DNA from: Candidatus Dormiibacter inghamiae
Lineage (GTDB): Bacteria > Chloroflexota > Dormibacteria > Dormibacterales > Dormibacteraceae
NCBI GenBank assembly: GCA_016464825.1
Contig: JAEKNQ010000036.1
Location: 45,825 to 109,824, forward strand
Length of the DNA: 64,000 nt
Direction of reading: 5' to 3'
The position numbers were made by a program, and so were the translations under genes. The notes under the pieces were generated by a model. It made no database searches and had not been told where the DNA came from. It saw only the letters and a program-made list of their open reading frames with translations. Shown here one piece after another: positions 26,068 to 33,864 of this stretch; the first letter of the stretch is position 1; each line of letters opens with the position of its first letter.

Positions 26068-27189
26068 GTGGCGTATGTGGTCAGACTGGATTCGATGGAC
26101 GCTTCCCGCCTCCTCTTTGTCGGCGCCTACACCGAGGCGAACACGCAGCCCTCGGGCCACGCCGAGGGCATCTTCGTTTTTCGCGGAACGGCCGAGCCTG
26201 TTCAGCTCGAACTCATGAGCATTGCCCGCGAGGTTCGCAACCCATCCTTTCTGGCGCTCCACCCCAGCGGTAGCTTTCTTTACGCAGTCAATGAGTTGGA
26301 GCAGGGGTCCGTCAGCGCCTTCGCAGTTGCGCAGGACGGCGGGCTTCGGCTCTTGGCCGAGCAGTCGAGCGGCGGCTCGGCGCCCGCGCACCTCAGCGTC
26401 GACGCCAGCGGCCGCTTCGTTCTGGTCGCCAATTATGTGAGCGGCAGCTGGGCTGTTCTGCCCATCCGGAGTGACGGCGGTCTGGAGCCGCTCAGCGACC
26501 GCTGGCAAGCGAGCGGCTCGGGCCCTGACCGAAAGCGCCAGGAAGGCCCGCACGCCCATTTCGTGACGCAGGTACCCGGCAGCTCATTGGTGCTCGGCTG
26601 CGATCTCGGCTCCGACCGCCTCCGACTCTGGCGGCTGGTCGAAGCGCCCGGTCGACTGGAAGCGGCCGCGCCGGACAGCTGGGTGGCGAGGCCGGGCTCC
26701 GGCCCCCGCCACGCCTGCTTCCACCCTGCCCTACAGCTGATCTACGTCGTGAACGAACTCGACTCCACTGTCGACGTACTGGCTCAGGAGCCCGGCGGCC
26801 TCAGCCATCGGCAGACGGTCTCCTGCTTACCGTCTGGGTTCAGCGGCGAAAGCACAGCCGCCGAGATCGCTCTCCATCCTTCGGGGCGGTACCTCTACAT
26901 CTCCAACCGCGGCCATGACAGCGTCGCGGCCTTCACCGTCGACCCCAACCGAGGTGATCTGACACCTGCGGGCTGGTGGCCCAGCGGAGGCAAGAATCCG
27001 CGGTCGTTTGCCATCGAGCCCGAGGGCCGCTTCCTCTACGCGGCCAACCAGGACGGGGACGCGATAGGTGCCTTCGGCATCGACCGCAGCAGCGGCCGAC
27101 TGAGCCAGCTGGGGCAGGCGGCAACCGCGCCCAGCGCGGTCTGCCTGCTCTTCGGCGGCCCGAGCGGCCAGCTCGAGGCGTCTACTTGA
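26068..27189 (+). CDS. Lactonase family beta-propeller protein
   Basis: A 373-residue seven-bladed propeller of the 6-phosphogluconolactonase (YbhE/Pgl)/muconate-cyclase family. The repeated blade motif LHPSGRYLY-type occurs several times (ALHPSGSFLYAVNE, SVDASGRFVLVANY, ALHPSGRYLYISNR, AIEPEGRFLYAANQ). Those in the pentose phosphate pathway hydrolyse 6-phosphogluconolactone. An F420-dependent glucose-6-phosphate dehydrogenase is encoded at 47486, so its product could be the substrate (inference). GTG start at 26068; ATG 26095 (MDASRLLFVGAYT) is nearer to the usual N-terminus. It converges with the pilin gene, overlapping by 8 bp. Confidence 0.88.
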   Translation: MAYVVRLDSMDASRLLFVGAYTEANTQPSGHAEGIFVFRGTAEPVQLELMSIAREVRNPSFLALHPSGSFLYAVNELEQGSVSAFAVAQDGGLRLLAEQSSGGSAPAHLSVDASGRFVLVANYVSGSWAVLPIRSDGGLEPLSDRWQASGSGPDRKRQEGPHAHFVTQVPGSSLVLGCDLGSDRLRLWRLVEAPGRLEAAAPDSWVARPGSGPRHACFHPALQLIYVVNELDSTVDVLAQEPGGLSHRQTVSCLPSGFSGESTAAEIALHPSGRYLYISNRGHDSVAAFTVDPNRGDLTPAGWWPSGGKNPRSFAIEPEGRFLYAANQDGDAIGAFGIDRSSGRLSQLGQAATAPSAVCLLFGGPSGQLEAST

Positions 27190-27409
27190 GGGCGCCGACG
27201 ATCTGAGTGAACTTGCCTTGGATCGCAGTGCCAAGCTGTGTCAGCACCACGATTACTACCACAGCCACGAGAGCCAGGATCAGCCCGTACTCGACCATGC
27301 CCTGCCCGCGCTGACGGGCGCGATCGGAGACCTGAAGCGGCCTCAGCATCAATTCAGCGAGCAATCCGGGCATTGCCCAGAGCTTCTCCAGAACGCGATA
27401 CCCCCGCAT
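27182..27409 (-). CDS. Flp/Fap-type IVb pilin
   Basis: A 75-residue prepilin. A charged leader of about 37 residues ends in GQG, followed by MVEYGLILALVAVVVIVVL, which is the Flp hydrophobic segment with the conserved Glu-Tyr after the cleavage site. The mature protein would be about 38 residues. No Tad secretion genes (prepilin peptidase, CpaF, TadB/C) are in the window. The leader is longer than usual, and an internal start cannot be excluded. Confidence 0.88.
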   Translation of the reverse strand: MRGYRVLEKLWAMPGLLAELMLRPLQVSDRARQRGQGMVEYGLILALVAVVVIVVLTQLGTAIQGKFTQIVGALK

Positions 27410-27520
27410 TTGAGCACCTTTCCCTTCAAGCGATCCAGCAACAACTGGGAAGACTATACACTAGCCCGCCGGGACAAACGGCGGACAGCGCCGGCAGCGA
27501 CAGTCTAAGCTATTGACGAG

Positions 27521-28069
27521 ATGAGGCGTGAAGTGGTCCGCACCCTACTGGTCGTGGCCGAGCGGCCCTACTTGTGGGCAGCCGTCAGGGAGTTGGTCAG
27601 TCCGGAGCTTGCGCTCGTGCGACAGGCGCGCCCCAGCGATCTGGCCCCGGCCTGGCAGCAAACAGATCCCTGGCCCTGGCTCGTGGTGGGGGGCGCGGCG
27701 CAAGTGCCGGCCCGCCTGACGGAGCTGGTGAAGGAGCTGCCGGTTCCGGTCTGGTGGCTGGGGGAGCCGCAGGGCGAGTTGCCCCCCGGTACCCTGCAGT
27801 TCTCAGACTGGCCCCAGTTGGAGGCGAGACTTCGGGCGCTGAGCGGGCCGGTCCTGGGACTTCAGTTCGCCCCTCTGCGCGGCCTGAAGACACCTGGCGG
27901 ATATCTCACGCGAGGGACAGCCGACCTGGAGGGATTGATGGCCGCTTACCCCCATGCTCTACCTCGCTTTCGCACCCTGCGCAGGGCCCGCCAAACCGTG
28001 CAGCGTGCGGGCGTCGGCTGTGCGGTGAGCGTGGCCCAGGGAGATGTGAGACTGGCACCCGTCGAGTAA
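27521..28069 (+). CDS. Hypothetical protein, receiver-like fold
   Basis: A 182-residue protein that I cannot assign. The order of predicted strands and helices (RTLLVVAERPYLWAAVRELV, then PWPWLVVGG, then VPVWWLGEP) looks like a degenerate receiver or Rossmann domain lacking the acidic pocket. The C-terminal 50 residues are basic (RFRTLRRARQTVQRAG). It is encoded 6 bp upstream of the double-receiver protein and is probably co-transcribed with it, which supports a signalling role. It diverges from the pilin gene. Confidence 0.7.
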   Translation: MRREVVRTLLVVAERPYLWAAVRELVSPELALVRQARPSDLAPAWQQTDPWPWLVVGGAAQVPARLTELVKELPVPVWWLGEPQGELPPGTLQFSDWPQLEARLRALSGPVLGLQFAPLRGLKTPGGYLTRGTADLEGLMAAYPHALPRFRTLRRARQTVQRAGVGCAVSVAQGDVRLAPVE

Positions 28070-28074
28070 CACAT

Positions 28075-29535
28075 ATGAGGAGGACTGTGGTAGCAGAAAA
28101 CCAGACACACCGCGAGCGACGAAGGCAGCTTTCGATGGCTGAAGCCACCGGCGCCCGACCGGAGGTGCTGGTGCTGGAGGACGATCCCGAGCAGCTCCAG
28201 CAGTTGGCGCAGGCGATCCGGGAGGCTGGCCTGATTCCCCTTGACGCCGAACATCCCCGCAAAGCTTTGGCCCTACTTCACACCGGCCGCCCCATCCTGG
28301 CAGTGATCGACCTCGATATGTCACTGGCTGAGCAGACCGGCTATACGGTCGAGCAGGTTCTGGAGCGCCTGCTGGAGGACTTTGGCGCCTGCACCCCGAT
28401 CATCTACTCGGCCCACGTGGACCGGATCGAGCAGCGAGAGCGAGTGGCGCGAATTCATCCCTACGCCCAGATCCAGGACAAGAAGGAGGGCCTGACCGCC
28501 CTGATCGAGAGGCTGGGCAAGATGCTTCAGGCGAGCTTGGGCGATCTCGTAGTCAATTCCGGCCGTGTGCACCATCAGCCCAGCGGAAAGCGTTTCAAGC
28601 ACCGCGTGGCGGTGGCTTTGGTGGTGGCCACCAAGCTCCACCGTGACGTCCGCCTGGACGAGACTGAGGCGCGGGCGGTGCGCCGGTTCAGCCGCTGGTT
28701 GGACGAGGAGGTGGATTCGGAGATTCAGGTGCGCCCGTTCCGAAACCGGCACTACGACCTGGCGCTGCGAACGGATCCAGCCGGGACCGACCAGGACCGC
28801 GCTCCTTCGTTGCCACGCCAGGGGGCTGACAACCAGGTTCTCATAGTCGACGGTGACGCCGATCAGCGGGCGGTGCTGGAGGGTATGGTCCGTCTGCTTC
28901 ACCTGATGCCTCTGGTGGCCGCGACGGCGGCTGAGGCGGAGCGCATCCTCCTCGTCCACCGGCCTGTGCTGACCCTTGTCAACGTCGATGCCAAGGGCAA
29001 GGCGGCTGCCGCACTGGACGACCTGATCACGTACCTGTACGAGTCGTTCGGTGACTGCCTGGTCCTGGCTTACTCGAAGGATCTGAACTCGGTCAGGCAG
29101 CGGAGCCGGCTGGAGGAGCTGCACGCCAGCGTCCTGGTCCAGGACACCAGCAGTGGTTTGGAGGGCTTGCGCGAGCGGCTGGGCAAGCTGGTCAGGGCGC
29201 GCTTCGGCGACATCTACAGCGAAGGCGGCCGAGTGTGGCACGAGAAGACGGGCAAGACCTACGCCCACCGCATCGCCCTGACGCTGCTGATGGCCGCCCG
29301 CGAGCAAGAGGTCGAGGTGGTGTTGGATCAGGCGGAGGGCCGGGCTGCCCGACGTCTGCACAAGTGGCTGGAAGCAGTCGGTTCAGACGTGCGAGTCCGC
29401 CACAAGTACAACAACTACTACCTTGTGCTTGAGCCGCCTCAACCCAGGCGCCGCGCGGGAACGAAGGCGGCTCAGGTGGCGCAGCCGAAAAAGCGGGGTC
29501 GCCCGCGGAAGGTCGCGGCCGCGGCCGGCGCCTGA
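28075..29535 (+). CDS. Tandem receiver protein with AT-hook-like tail
   Basis: A 486-residue protein built from an internal duplication. Each half is a receiver domain (31-155 and 255-378) followed by a 75-residue module of unknown type (157-231 and 380-452). The modules align as SGRVHHQPSGKRFKHRVAVAL against GGRVWHEKTGKTYAHRIALTL, both ending in a YDLAL/YYLVL strand. Receiver 1 keeps the acid pair (E35 D36 D37) and phospho-acceptor D79. Receiver 2 has Asn (N303) at the acceptor position, so it is probably a pseudo-receiver. The C-terminus PKKRGRPRKV is a canonical AT-hook core. Starts: ATG 28075 or ATG 28135, the latter with GAAGG 9 bp upstream. I do not know a named family with this architecture. 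Confidence 0.82.
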   Translation: MRRTVVAENQTHRERRRQLSMAEATGARPEVLVLEDDPEQLQQLAQAIREAGLIPLDAEHPRKALALLHTGRPILAVIDLDMSLAEQTGYTVEQVLERLLEDFGACTPIIYSAHVDRIEQRERVARIHPYAQIQDKKEGLTALIERLGKMLQASLGDLVVNSGRVHHQPSGKRFKHRVAVALVVATKLHRDVRLDETEARAVRRFSRWLDEEVDSEIQVRPFRNRHYDLALRTDPAGTDQDRAPSLPRQGADNQVLIVDGDADQRAVLEGMVRLLHLMPLVAATAAEAERILLVHRPVLTLVNVDAKGKAAAALDDLITYLYESFGDCLVLAYSKDLNSVRQRSRLEELHASVLVQDTSSGLEGLRERLGKLVRARFGDIYSEGGRVWHEKTGKTYAHRIALTLLMAAREQEVEVVLDQAEGRAARRLHKWLEAVGSDVRVRHKYNNYYLVLEPPQPRRRAGTKAAQVAQPKKRGRPRKVAAAAGA

Positions 29536-29539
29536 GGCC

Positions 29540-29858
29540 CCAGTTGCCTGTACCAGCCGAAAGGACCCTATCTCGGGGCTCAAGGCGTCGATGCGTGCGC
29601 AGCATTTCCCGCGTCGCGGGGCCCCCTAAGCACGGGGCCCGACCCTTCGTCGTCACGGATCCTCAGATCCGCTCCTCCTCGTCCCACCCTTTCCTTTCCA
29701 CCCCACGAAACCTCCGGTTTCGCGGGGACCCCGAATTTCCCACCCCACGAAACCTCCGGTTTCGCGGGGACCCCGGATTTCGCCTCGCCCCCCTGACCGG
29801 CGCCCTGATCGGGCGCCTGCCCCGAGCTACGGCCCAATCGGCCGTTACAGGCACCTAG
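29540..29858. mobile_element. Inverted-repeat-bounded intergenic element (MITE-like), copy 1
   Basis: The 427 bp between the double-receiver gene and the next ATG hold no clear independent gene. The left edge reads CCAG-TTGCCTGTACCAGCCG (29540-29559) and the right edge ATCGGCCGTTACAGGCACCTAG (29837-29858), inverted copies of one motif ending in CTAG/CCAG. Inside are two tandem hairpin repeats and further GC-rich inverted repeats. The same edges bound the nei2-lhr gap at 60089-60304. The left end starts 4 bp after a stop codon. Interpreted as a small non-autonomous element or an intergenic repeat unit; no transposase gene is present. Confidence 0.45.
29698..29780. repeat. Tandem 42-bp repeat, two hairpin copies
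   Basis: Two nearly identical 42-bp units (29698-29738 and 29740-29780). Each contains CCCCACGAAACC-TCC-GGTTTCGCGGGG, a 12-bp stem with a single A.C mismatch and a 3-base loop (29701-29727 and 29743-29769). They could end or attenuate transcription between the two signalling genes. They also read in frame with the following gene as repeated HPTKPPVSRGPRIS, which may be coincidence. Confidence 0.85.
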
Positions 29859-29962
29859 CTCTGCGACTGGACAGGACCGACGTCGCCCAGCTGCCGTTTG
29901 CGACAGCTCTGCTGTCGGCCGACGGGACCATCCTGGCCCGATCACCTGAGTGGTCAGGCGCG

Positions 29963-31228
29963 ATGCCCGGCAGCGTGGTGTATCACGCTGGGCTGAGCAA
30001 GTTGGTGGTGGCGCCGGCCACGCCCACTCCGCCGGCCCTGGACGCGCTGATGGGACGATTGCTGGGCGCGCTCGAAGCCGCGCTGCCTGCGCTGGACGGT
30101 GAGTCAGCGCGGCGGGTGAGGGTGTTGCAGGCCGGCCTCGAACTCATCTCCGGCCGGCCGCTCTCCGAGGCTGACAGCGGGACGACCTCGGATGTCCTGA
30201 CCTTGGCTGAGTCCGCCATACGCATGCGCGCGCCCGATCTGGGCGTGGATGTGCAACCCGAGCACCGACCCCAGGCGGTCCCAGCGCCGGCCACCATCGC
30301 GCTCGCCCTCGTCCAGTTCGCCGTCAACGCGAAACAGCACGAGTTCATGGATGCTGCCCAACTTCGCCCCGTACGCAGCGTGCGGCTGCGAGTGGGATCA
30401 GGTCCCGCCTTCTACGTCGAGTGGCCGTCAGCGGAGGTGACTGGAGCTCAGGTGAACACAGCTAGACATCAGCGGGCGAGGCTGCGTTGGGGCTGGGGCT
30501 ATGTCCGGCTGGCGGCTGATGCTCTGGGTGGGGTGGCGCTCCCGCCGGGACTGACGAATCCGGGCTGGGAGGGTGCCGGTTTTTCGATCGGCAGCCGCCT
30601 GCTGGCCGTTCCGGTGGCGTGCTTTGAGTGCGGCAGGAGGGTTCGCTGCACAGCGAGCTGGGAACAGGAGACAGGCTTTGCTCACACGGCGAGCCGGCGT
30701 CTCATCAAGGACAGCCTGGCCGGCGCAATTGAGGCAGCCGCCGCCGCGCCGGGCGCCATCGTCTACCGAGATCTCTTCTGCGCACGGAGCAGCGGCGACC
30801 GAACCTGGGTGGCGCTGCCGCCCGAGACGGGCACCAACCGCATCAAGGACGTGCTTCGCGGCCTTGATCACGAGCGAGTCCTCTGGGCGGCTCCCGAACC
30901 ACATGCAACGCGGGTCCACGCGCTCACCCTGATCCTCGCCCGGCTGGCCGGCGAGGAGTGGCCGCTCTTCGACGCCGCGAGCTTCGGTCAGGCGTTCTCG
31001 GGAGCCTGCCAGGCGCTGAGGCTCGACCCACCCGATCTGACAGGAGCAACTGTCTATCCAGACGGCCGGGTGGCCGCCTTTCTGTTGGCCGAACTCGGAG
31101 GCCGGCTGCGCGTAAGTCAGGGGACGCTGGTCTTCGATGCGCCTCCGGGGGCGGGCGACGACCCTCTGCTCGGCGTGCTCGAACCCGGCGGCCGCCTCAC
31201 TCCGGAGCTTGATCAGCTCTTCACCTGA
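29963..31228 (+). CDS. PAS/degenerate HATPase sensor-like protein, start uncertain
   Basis: From the first ATG the product is 421 residues. The frame stays open and protein-like well upstream: LPFATALLSADGTILARSPEW precedes the ATG and looks like the core of a PAS domain, so the true start is probably CTG 29861 or 29867, or hidden by a sequence error. A degenerate histidine-kinase ATPase follows, with an N-box-like ALVQFAVNAKQHE and GWGYVRLAADALGG as the usual GLGL...AEAHGG element. There is no recognisable phospho-acceptor His. The C-terminal 200 residues (CFECGRRVRC onward) are unassigned. It follows the double-receiver gene and may act in the same pathway. Confidence 0.72.
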   Translation: MPGSVVYHAGLSKLVVAPATPTPPALDALMGRLLGALEAALPALDGESARRVRVLQAGLELISGRPLSEADSGTTSDVLTLAESAIRMRAPDLGVDVQPEHRPQAVPAPATIALALVQFAVNAKQHEFMDAAQLRPVRSVRLRVGSGPAFYVEWPSAEVTGAQVNTARHQRARLRWGWGYVRLAADALGGVALPPGLTNPGWEGAGFSIGSRLLAVPVACFECGRRVRCTASWEQETGFAHTASRRLIKDSLAGAIEAAAAAPGAIVYRDLFCARSSGDRTWVALPPETGTNRIKDVLRGLDHERVLWAAPEPHATRVHALTLILARLAGEEWPLFDAASFGQAFSGACQALRLDPPDLTGATVYPDGRVAAFLLAELGGRLRVSQGTLVFDAPPGAGDDPLLGVLEPGGRLTPELDQLFT

Positions 31229-31242
31229 GCATCCTTAACAGG

Positions 31243-31271
31243 CTGACATCGGGTGGTTGCCTGGCTAGCAT
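31243..31271 (+). promoter_or_regulatory. Promoter for a leaderless metallopeptidase gene
   Basis: CTGACA (31243-31248), a 17-bp spacer and TAGCAT (31266-31271) fit a housekeeping sigma promoter. Transcription would begin at about 31278-31280, on the ATG itself, giving a leaderless mRNA. This argues for the ATG at 31280 and against the GTG at 31253, which lies inside the promoter. Confidence 0.6.
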
Positions 31272-31279
31272 GGGCGGGC

Positions 31280-31855
31280 ATGAAGTGCAGTCCTCCTGCC
31301 GCTGCGGGACAGGTGGCTCCGGTGGTGGACGCTGCCGAGATTCCAGTGCGCGTGGTTCCGTCCAGCCGCCGGCGGCGGACAGTCTCGGCGCGCATGGTGG
31401 ATGGGGTGTTGGAGGTGCGGGTGCCGGCCTGGATGCCCGCCACCGAGCGTCAGCGCTGGGCGGAGCGATTGCGCCTTCGGGTTGAGCGGCAGCGCCGCCG
31501 CGCCAAGCCTGGAGACAGGGAGCTGCAGGAGCGGGCTCGGGAGCTCAACCGACGCTATTTCGGCGCTCGGCTGAGCTGGACCTCGATCGCTTTCGCCGAG
31601 CAGCATCGGCGCTGGGGCTCCTGTAGCCCCGATTCGGGTCTGATCCGACTTTCGAGCCGGCTGGCCGAGGTGCCGGGTTGGGTGCGTGATTATGTGCTCG
31701 TGCACGAGCTGGCGCACCTGCTGGAGGCCAATCACGGCCCCCGTTTCTGGGAGATGGTGAGCGCGTACCCCTTCTATGAACGAGCCCGCGGCTACCTCAT
31801 AGCCCTCGATCACGCCACTGGGGGCAGCGGCGAGCCGGCCTCGGACATCGACTGA
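31280..31855 (+). CDS. YgjP-like zinc metallopeptidase domain protein
   Basis: A 191-residue protein of the M48-related YgjP/DUF45 family. The zinc site is VHELAHLLEANHGPRFWEMV, i.e. HExxH with a third His six residues on. The preceding block RWGSCSPDSGLIRLSSRL is the usual family signature (RWGSC). No signal peptide, so cytoplasmic. The N-terminal 60 residues are Arg-rich with a beta-strand pattern typical of the family. Its physiological substrate is unknown; homologues are often found with restriction or helicase genes, but none are adjacent here. Confidence 0.9.
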   Translation: MKCSPPAAAGQVAPVVDAAEIPVRVVPSSRRRRTVSARMVDGVLEVRVPAWMPATERQRWAERLRLRVERQRRRAKPGDRELQERARELNRRYFGARLSWTSIAFAEQHRRWGSCSPDSGLIRLSSRLAEVPGWVRDYVLVHELAHLLEANHGPRFWEMVSAYPFYERARGYLIALDHATGGSGEPASDID

Positions 31856-31912
31856 CCGGCCGTTGTAGGGGCTGCCGGTGCTGACCAGCTGTCCGGTCGG
31901 CAGGGCGGCGAT

Positions 31913-33025
31913 TTAGCGGGTTGGAGTGATCGGGATGGCTTCGATCTGGCCCACGTAAACCGGGCGGGGCTCGGTCGAGACGACTACGTCGTCCAGGCCG
32001 GTGGGGACCGCGTCGTGATGCATGCCGTAGGAGTCCAGGTAGAAGACCTCGGCTGTGATCGCGTAGTGCTCGTGAGCGACCAGGTGGTACCTCTGGTCTG
32101 GGTGGCGGTTCTCGCTGATCTCGCGGTATTTGTGGGCGGTGAGCGAGTCGTGGACGCCACACTGCGGCGCGGGAGCGGTCTCGCTGTCGTCCCAAGGGTC
32201 GTCGAAGTCCCATTGGGTCTTGACGAACTGGATGGTTATGACCAGGGTGTAGAAGACGGCTCGGCCACCGGGACCGCTGGGGGGACCGCCGACCGTCACT
32301 GCCAACTGTTTCTGATCGGGAATGGTTTGGCCCTCCAGCCAGACGCACTGAGGCAGGTTGACAACGCCCTTGTTGGCTGGAGCGGTCCCGATCTGGCCGG
32401 CCTGGCCCTGGATCTGCCCCTTGGCTTGGGCGAAATAGGGACCCCAGTCCACGGCGCGGGGACTGCCGACGATGGTGATCGCGTGCCAGAAGAGGCAGGG
32501 ATCGGGCGGCCCGGCGTCACATTGCTTCTGCCACTGCGCCTTGCTGTCCACCTGGCAGGTGAGTGGGCCGTTCTGGTCTTTGGTCCACTTGCCGGTGACT
32601 TTCCAATGAATTTCGGCGTCGTTGTAGCTGGCCATCCGGCTCTGCGTGACGCCGAGGTCGCCGACGATGCCTCCGACGGTGTGGTCCGGAGAGCCCATAG
32701 GCGCGGCGAGATAGGAGGGTGAGCCGGGCGCTCCAGAGAACTGGACGGGGGAGATCCAGAGCATCTGGCAGGGATCGCCTTCCGAAATGCCTCCGCTGGT
32801 TGGAGCGACGTCATGCGCTCGACCGCCAGAGCTGAAGTGCGGGCCACCGGGAGTGAAAACCGAAATGCCAGCACGCTCTTGAAGCCCACCCGATGGCGGC
32901 ACACCGGTCTGTTGTGTGATGCTGATGCCGCCTTGATTCCAGCTATTCGCATAAGCCCCAGCGTCGCATAGGCATGCGAGAATTATTGCTGCAGCCGGAA
33001 CGGCGAGCCATCTAGAGACAAGCAT
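31913..33025 (-). CDS. Secreted protein of unknown function
   Basis: A 370-residue protein with a clear signal peptide (RWLAVPAAAIILACLCDAGAYA, cleavage near residue 26). The mature part is rich in Gly, Pro and Trp and contains two CxxxC-like spacings (LTCQVDSKAQWQKQCDAG, PDPCLFWHAI). There are no membrane helices. A stretch near the end (VFYTLVITIQFVKTQWDFDDPWDDS) looks like beta-sandwich strands. I recognise no family. It follows a lipoprotein gene with a 14-bp overlap, so the two are made together and may form an envelope complex. Confidence 0.72.
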   Translation of the reverse strand: MLVSRWLAVPAAAIILACLCDAGAYANSWNQGGISITQQTGVPPSGGLQERAGISVFTPGGPHFSSGGRAHDVAPTSGGISEGDPCQMLWISPVQFSGAPGSPSYLAAPMGSPDHTVGGIVGDLGVTQSRMASYNDAEIHWKVTGKWTKDQNGPLTCQVDSKAQWQKQCDAGPPDPCLFWHAITIVGSPRAVDWGPYFAQAKGQIQGQAGQIGTAPANKGVVNLPQCVWLEGQTIPDQKQLAVTVGGPPSGPGGRAVFYTLVITIQFVKTQWDFDDPWDDSETAPAPQCGVHDSLTAHKYREISENRHPDQRYHLVAHEHYAITAEVFYLDSYGMHHDAVPTGLDDVVVSTEPRPVYVGQIEAIPITPTR

Positions 33026-33800
33026 CGCGTATCACCTTTGGCTGCTGAGCGTTGGTGCAGTTGAAGTCGCCTCCGGCAACCCAGACCCAGCCGAGGATTG
33101 GGTCACGATGTGCTGAGCCGAGAAGAAGGATTGGTTGAACGAGAGTGCTCGGCAAGTCGATCACCACCTCATCGGCTTTCCCCGGTACTTGCAGAAGTAC
33201 CCGGCCAGGTCCGTGGATCGTGTAGACCCAACCGTGGTCGCCCGCCACCAGCCCTTGCCCAGCAGAAATCTGTCGAACAGAGTTTGATAGAGGTACGGCG
33301 TCAAGTCGGATGAGCTGAATAGCCGCAGCGACCTTGAGCGTCCCGCCTGCGCTATCAGCCTTGTCAAGCAATTGCAGGTCCAATGAGAATTCGAGGTTTT
33401 CCAAACCCGGCGAGACCATTACAGAGCTTCTCAGGAGGCTTGCTCCACGGTGGTCCAGGGCCCAGTTGTCAAGCGCAAACCAGCGTTCCACGGCCTCGGT
33501 TTCGGTTCGCAACTGCTGCGGCGTCAAGAGGCCGTTCGTCTTGTCTGTAACCGGGACTTTCGGTATAGCCAGATCCGCAGGGGGGCAGACAGTGATTTGG
33601 CGCTTGGCCAGCTCGGCGCAGCGGTCGATCGCCGGCGTCGGTTTGGGCGGCCGGGAGGGGCTCGGGCTCGGGGCGCTGGCGCTACCCCCGCCGCACGCCA
33701 TCGCCACGCCCACCAGCAGCAGCGCCAGGGTGACACTGATTCGACGAAGCCAGCTCCGCACCCACCGCTGACCACCCTGATCCGAACCCATAGCCCCCAC
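33012..33800 (-). CDS. Lipoprotein of unknown function
   Basis: A 262-residue predicted lipoprotein. A basic N-terminus leads into a hydrophobic core and lipobox VGVAMAC (Cys about 36). A Ser/Pro linker typical of surface lipoproteins follows. The remaining 200 residues are unassigned. They include a helical segment (LRTETEAVERWFALDNWALD) and a beta-rich C-terminal half ending in GGDFNCTNAQQ. GTG 33800 or ATG 33791 could be the start. The end overlaps the next secreted protein gene by 14 bp. Confidence 0.75.
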   Translation of the reverse strand: MGAMGSDQGGQRWVRSWLRRISVTLALLLVGVAMACGGGSASAPSPSPSRPPKPTPAIDRCAELAKRQITVCPPADLAIPKVPVTDKTNGLLTPQQLRTETEAVERWFALDNWALDHRGASLLRSSVMVSPGLENLEFSLDLQLLDKADSAGGTLKVAAAIQLIRLDAVPLSNSVRQISAGQGLVAGDHGWVYTIHGPGRVLLQVPGKADEVVIDLPSTLVQPILLLGSAHRDPILGWVWVAGGDFNCTNAQQPKVIRDACL

Positions 33801-33864
33801 CGGAGACGATCTTATCTCAACCAGACGTACAAGACGCGGACAAATCTGGGGCCGCTATCAGCCC

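Noticed and set aside
25972..26560. N-terminal extension of the FUSC/ParB-like gene to 26559
   Set aside because: The extension is the mirror of the lactonase gene. AAGGAG 8 bp before ATG 25971 and the start of the first helix fix the shorter form.
29698..29780. CRISPR-like direct repeat
   Set aside because: Only two contiguous copies without spacers and no cas genes.
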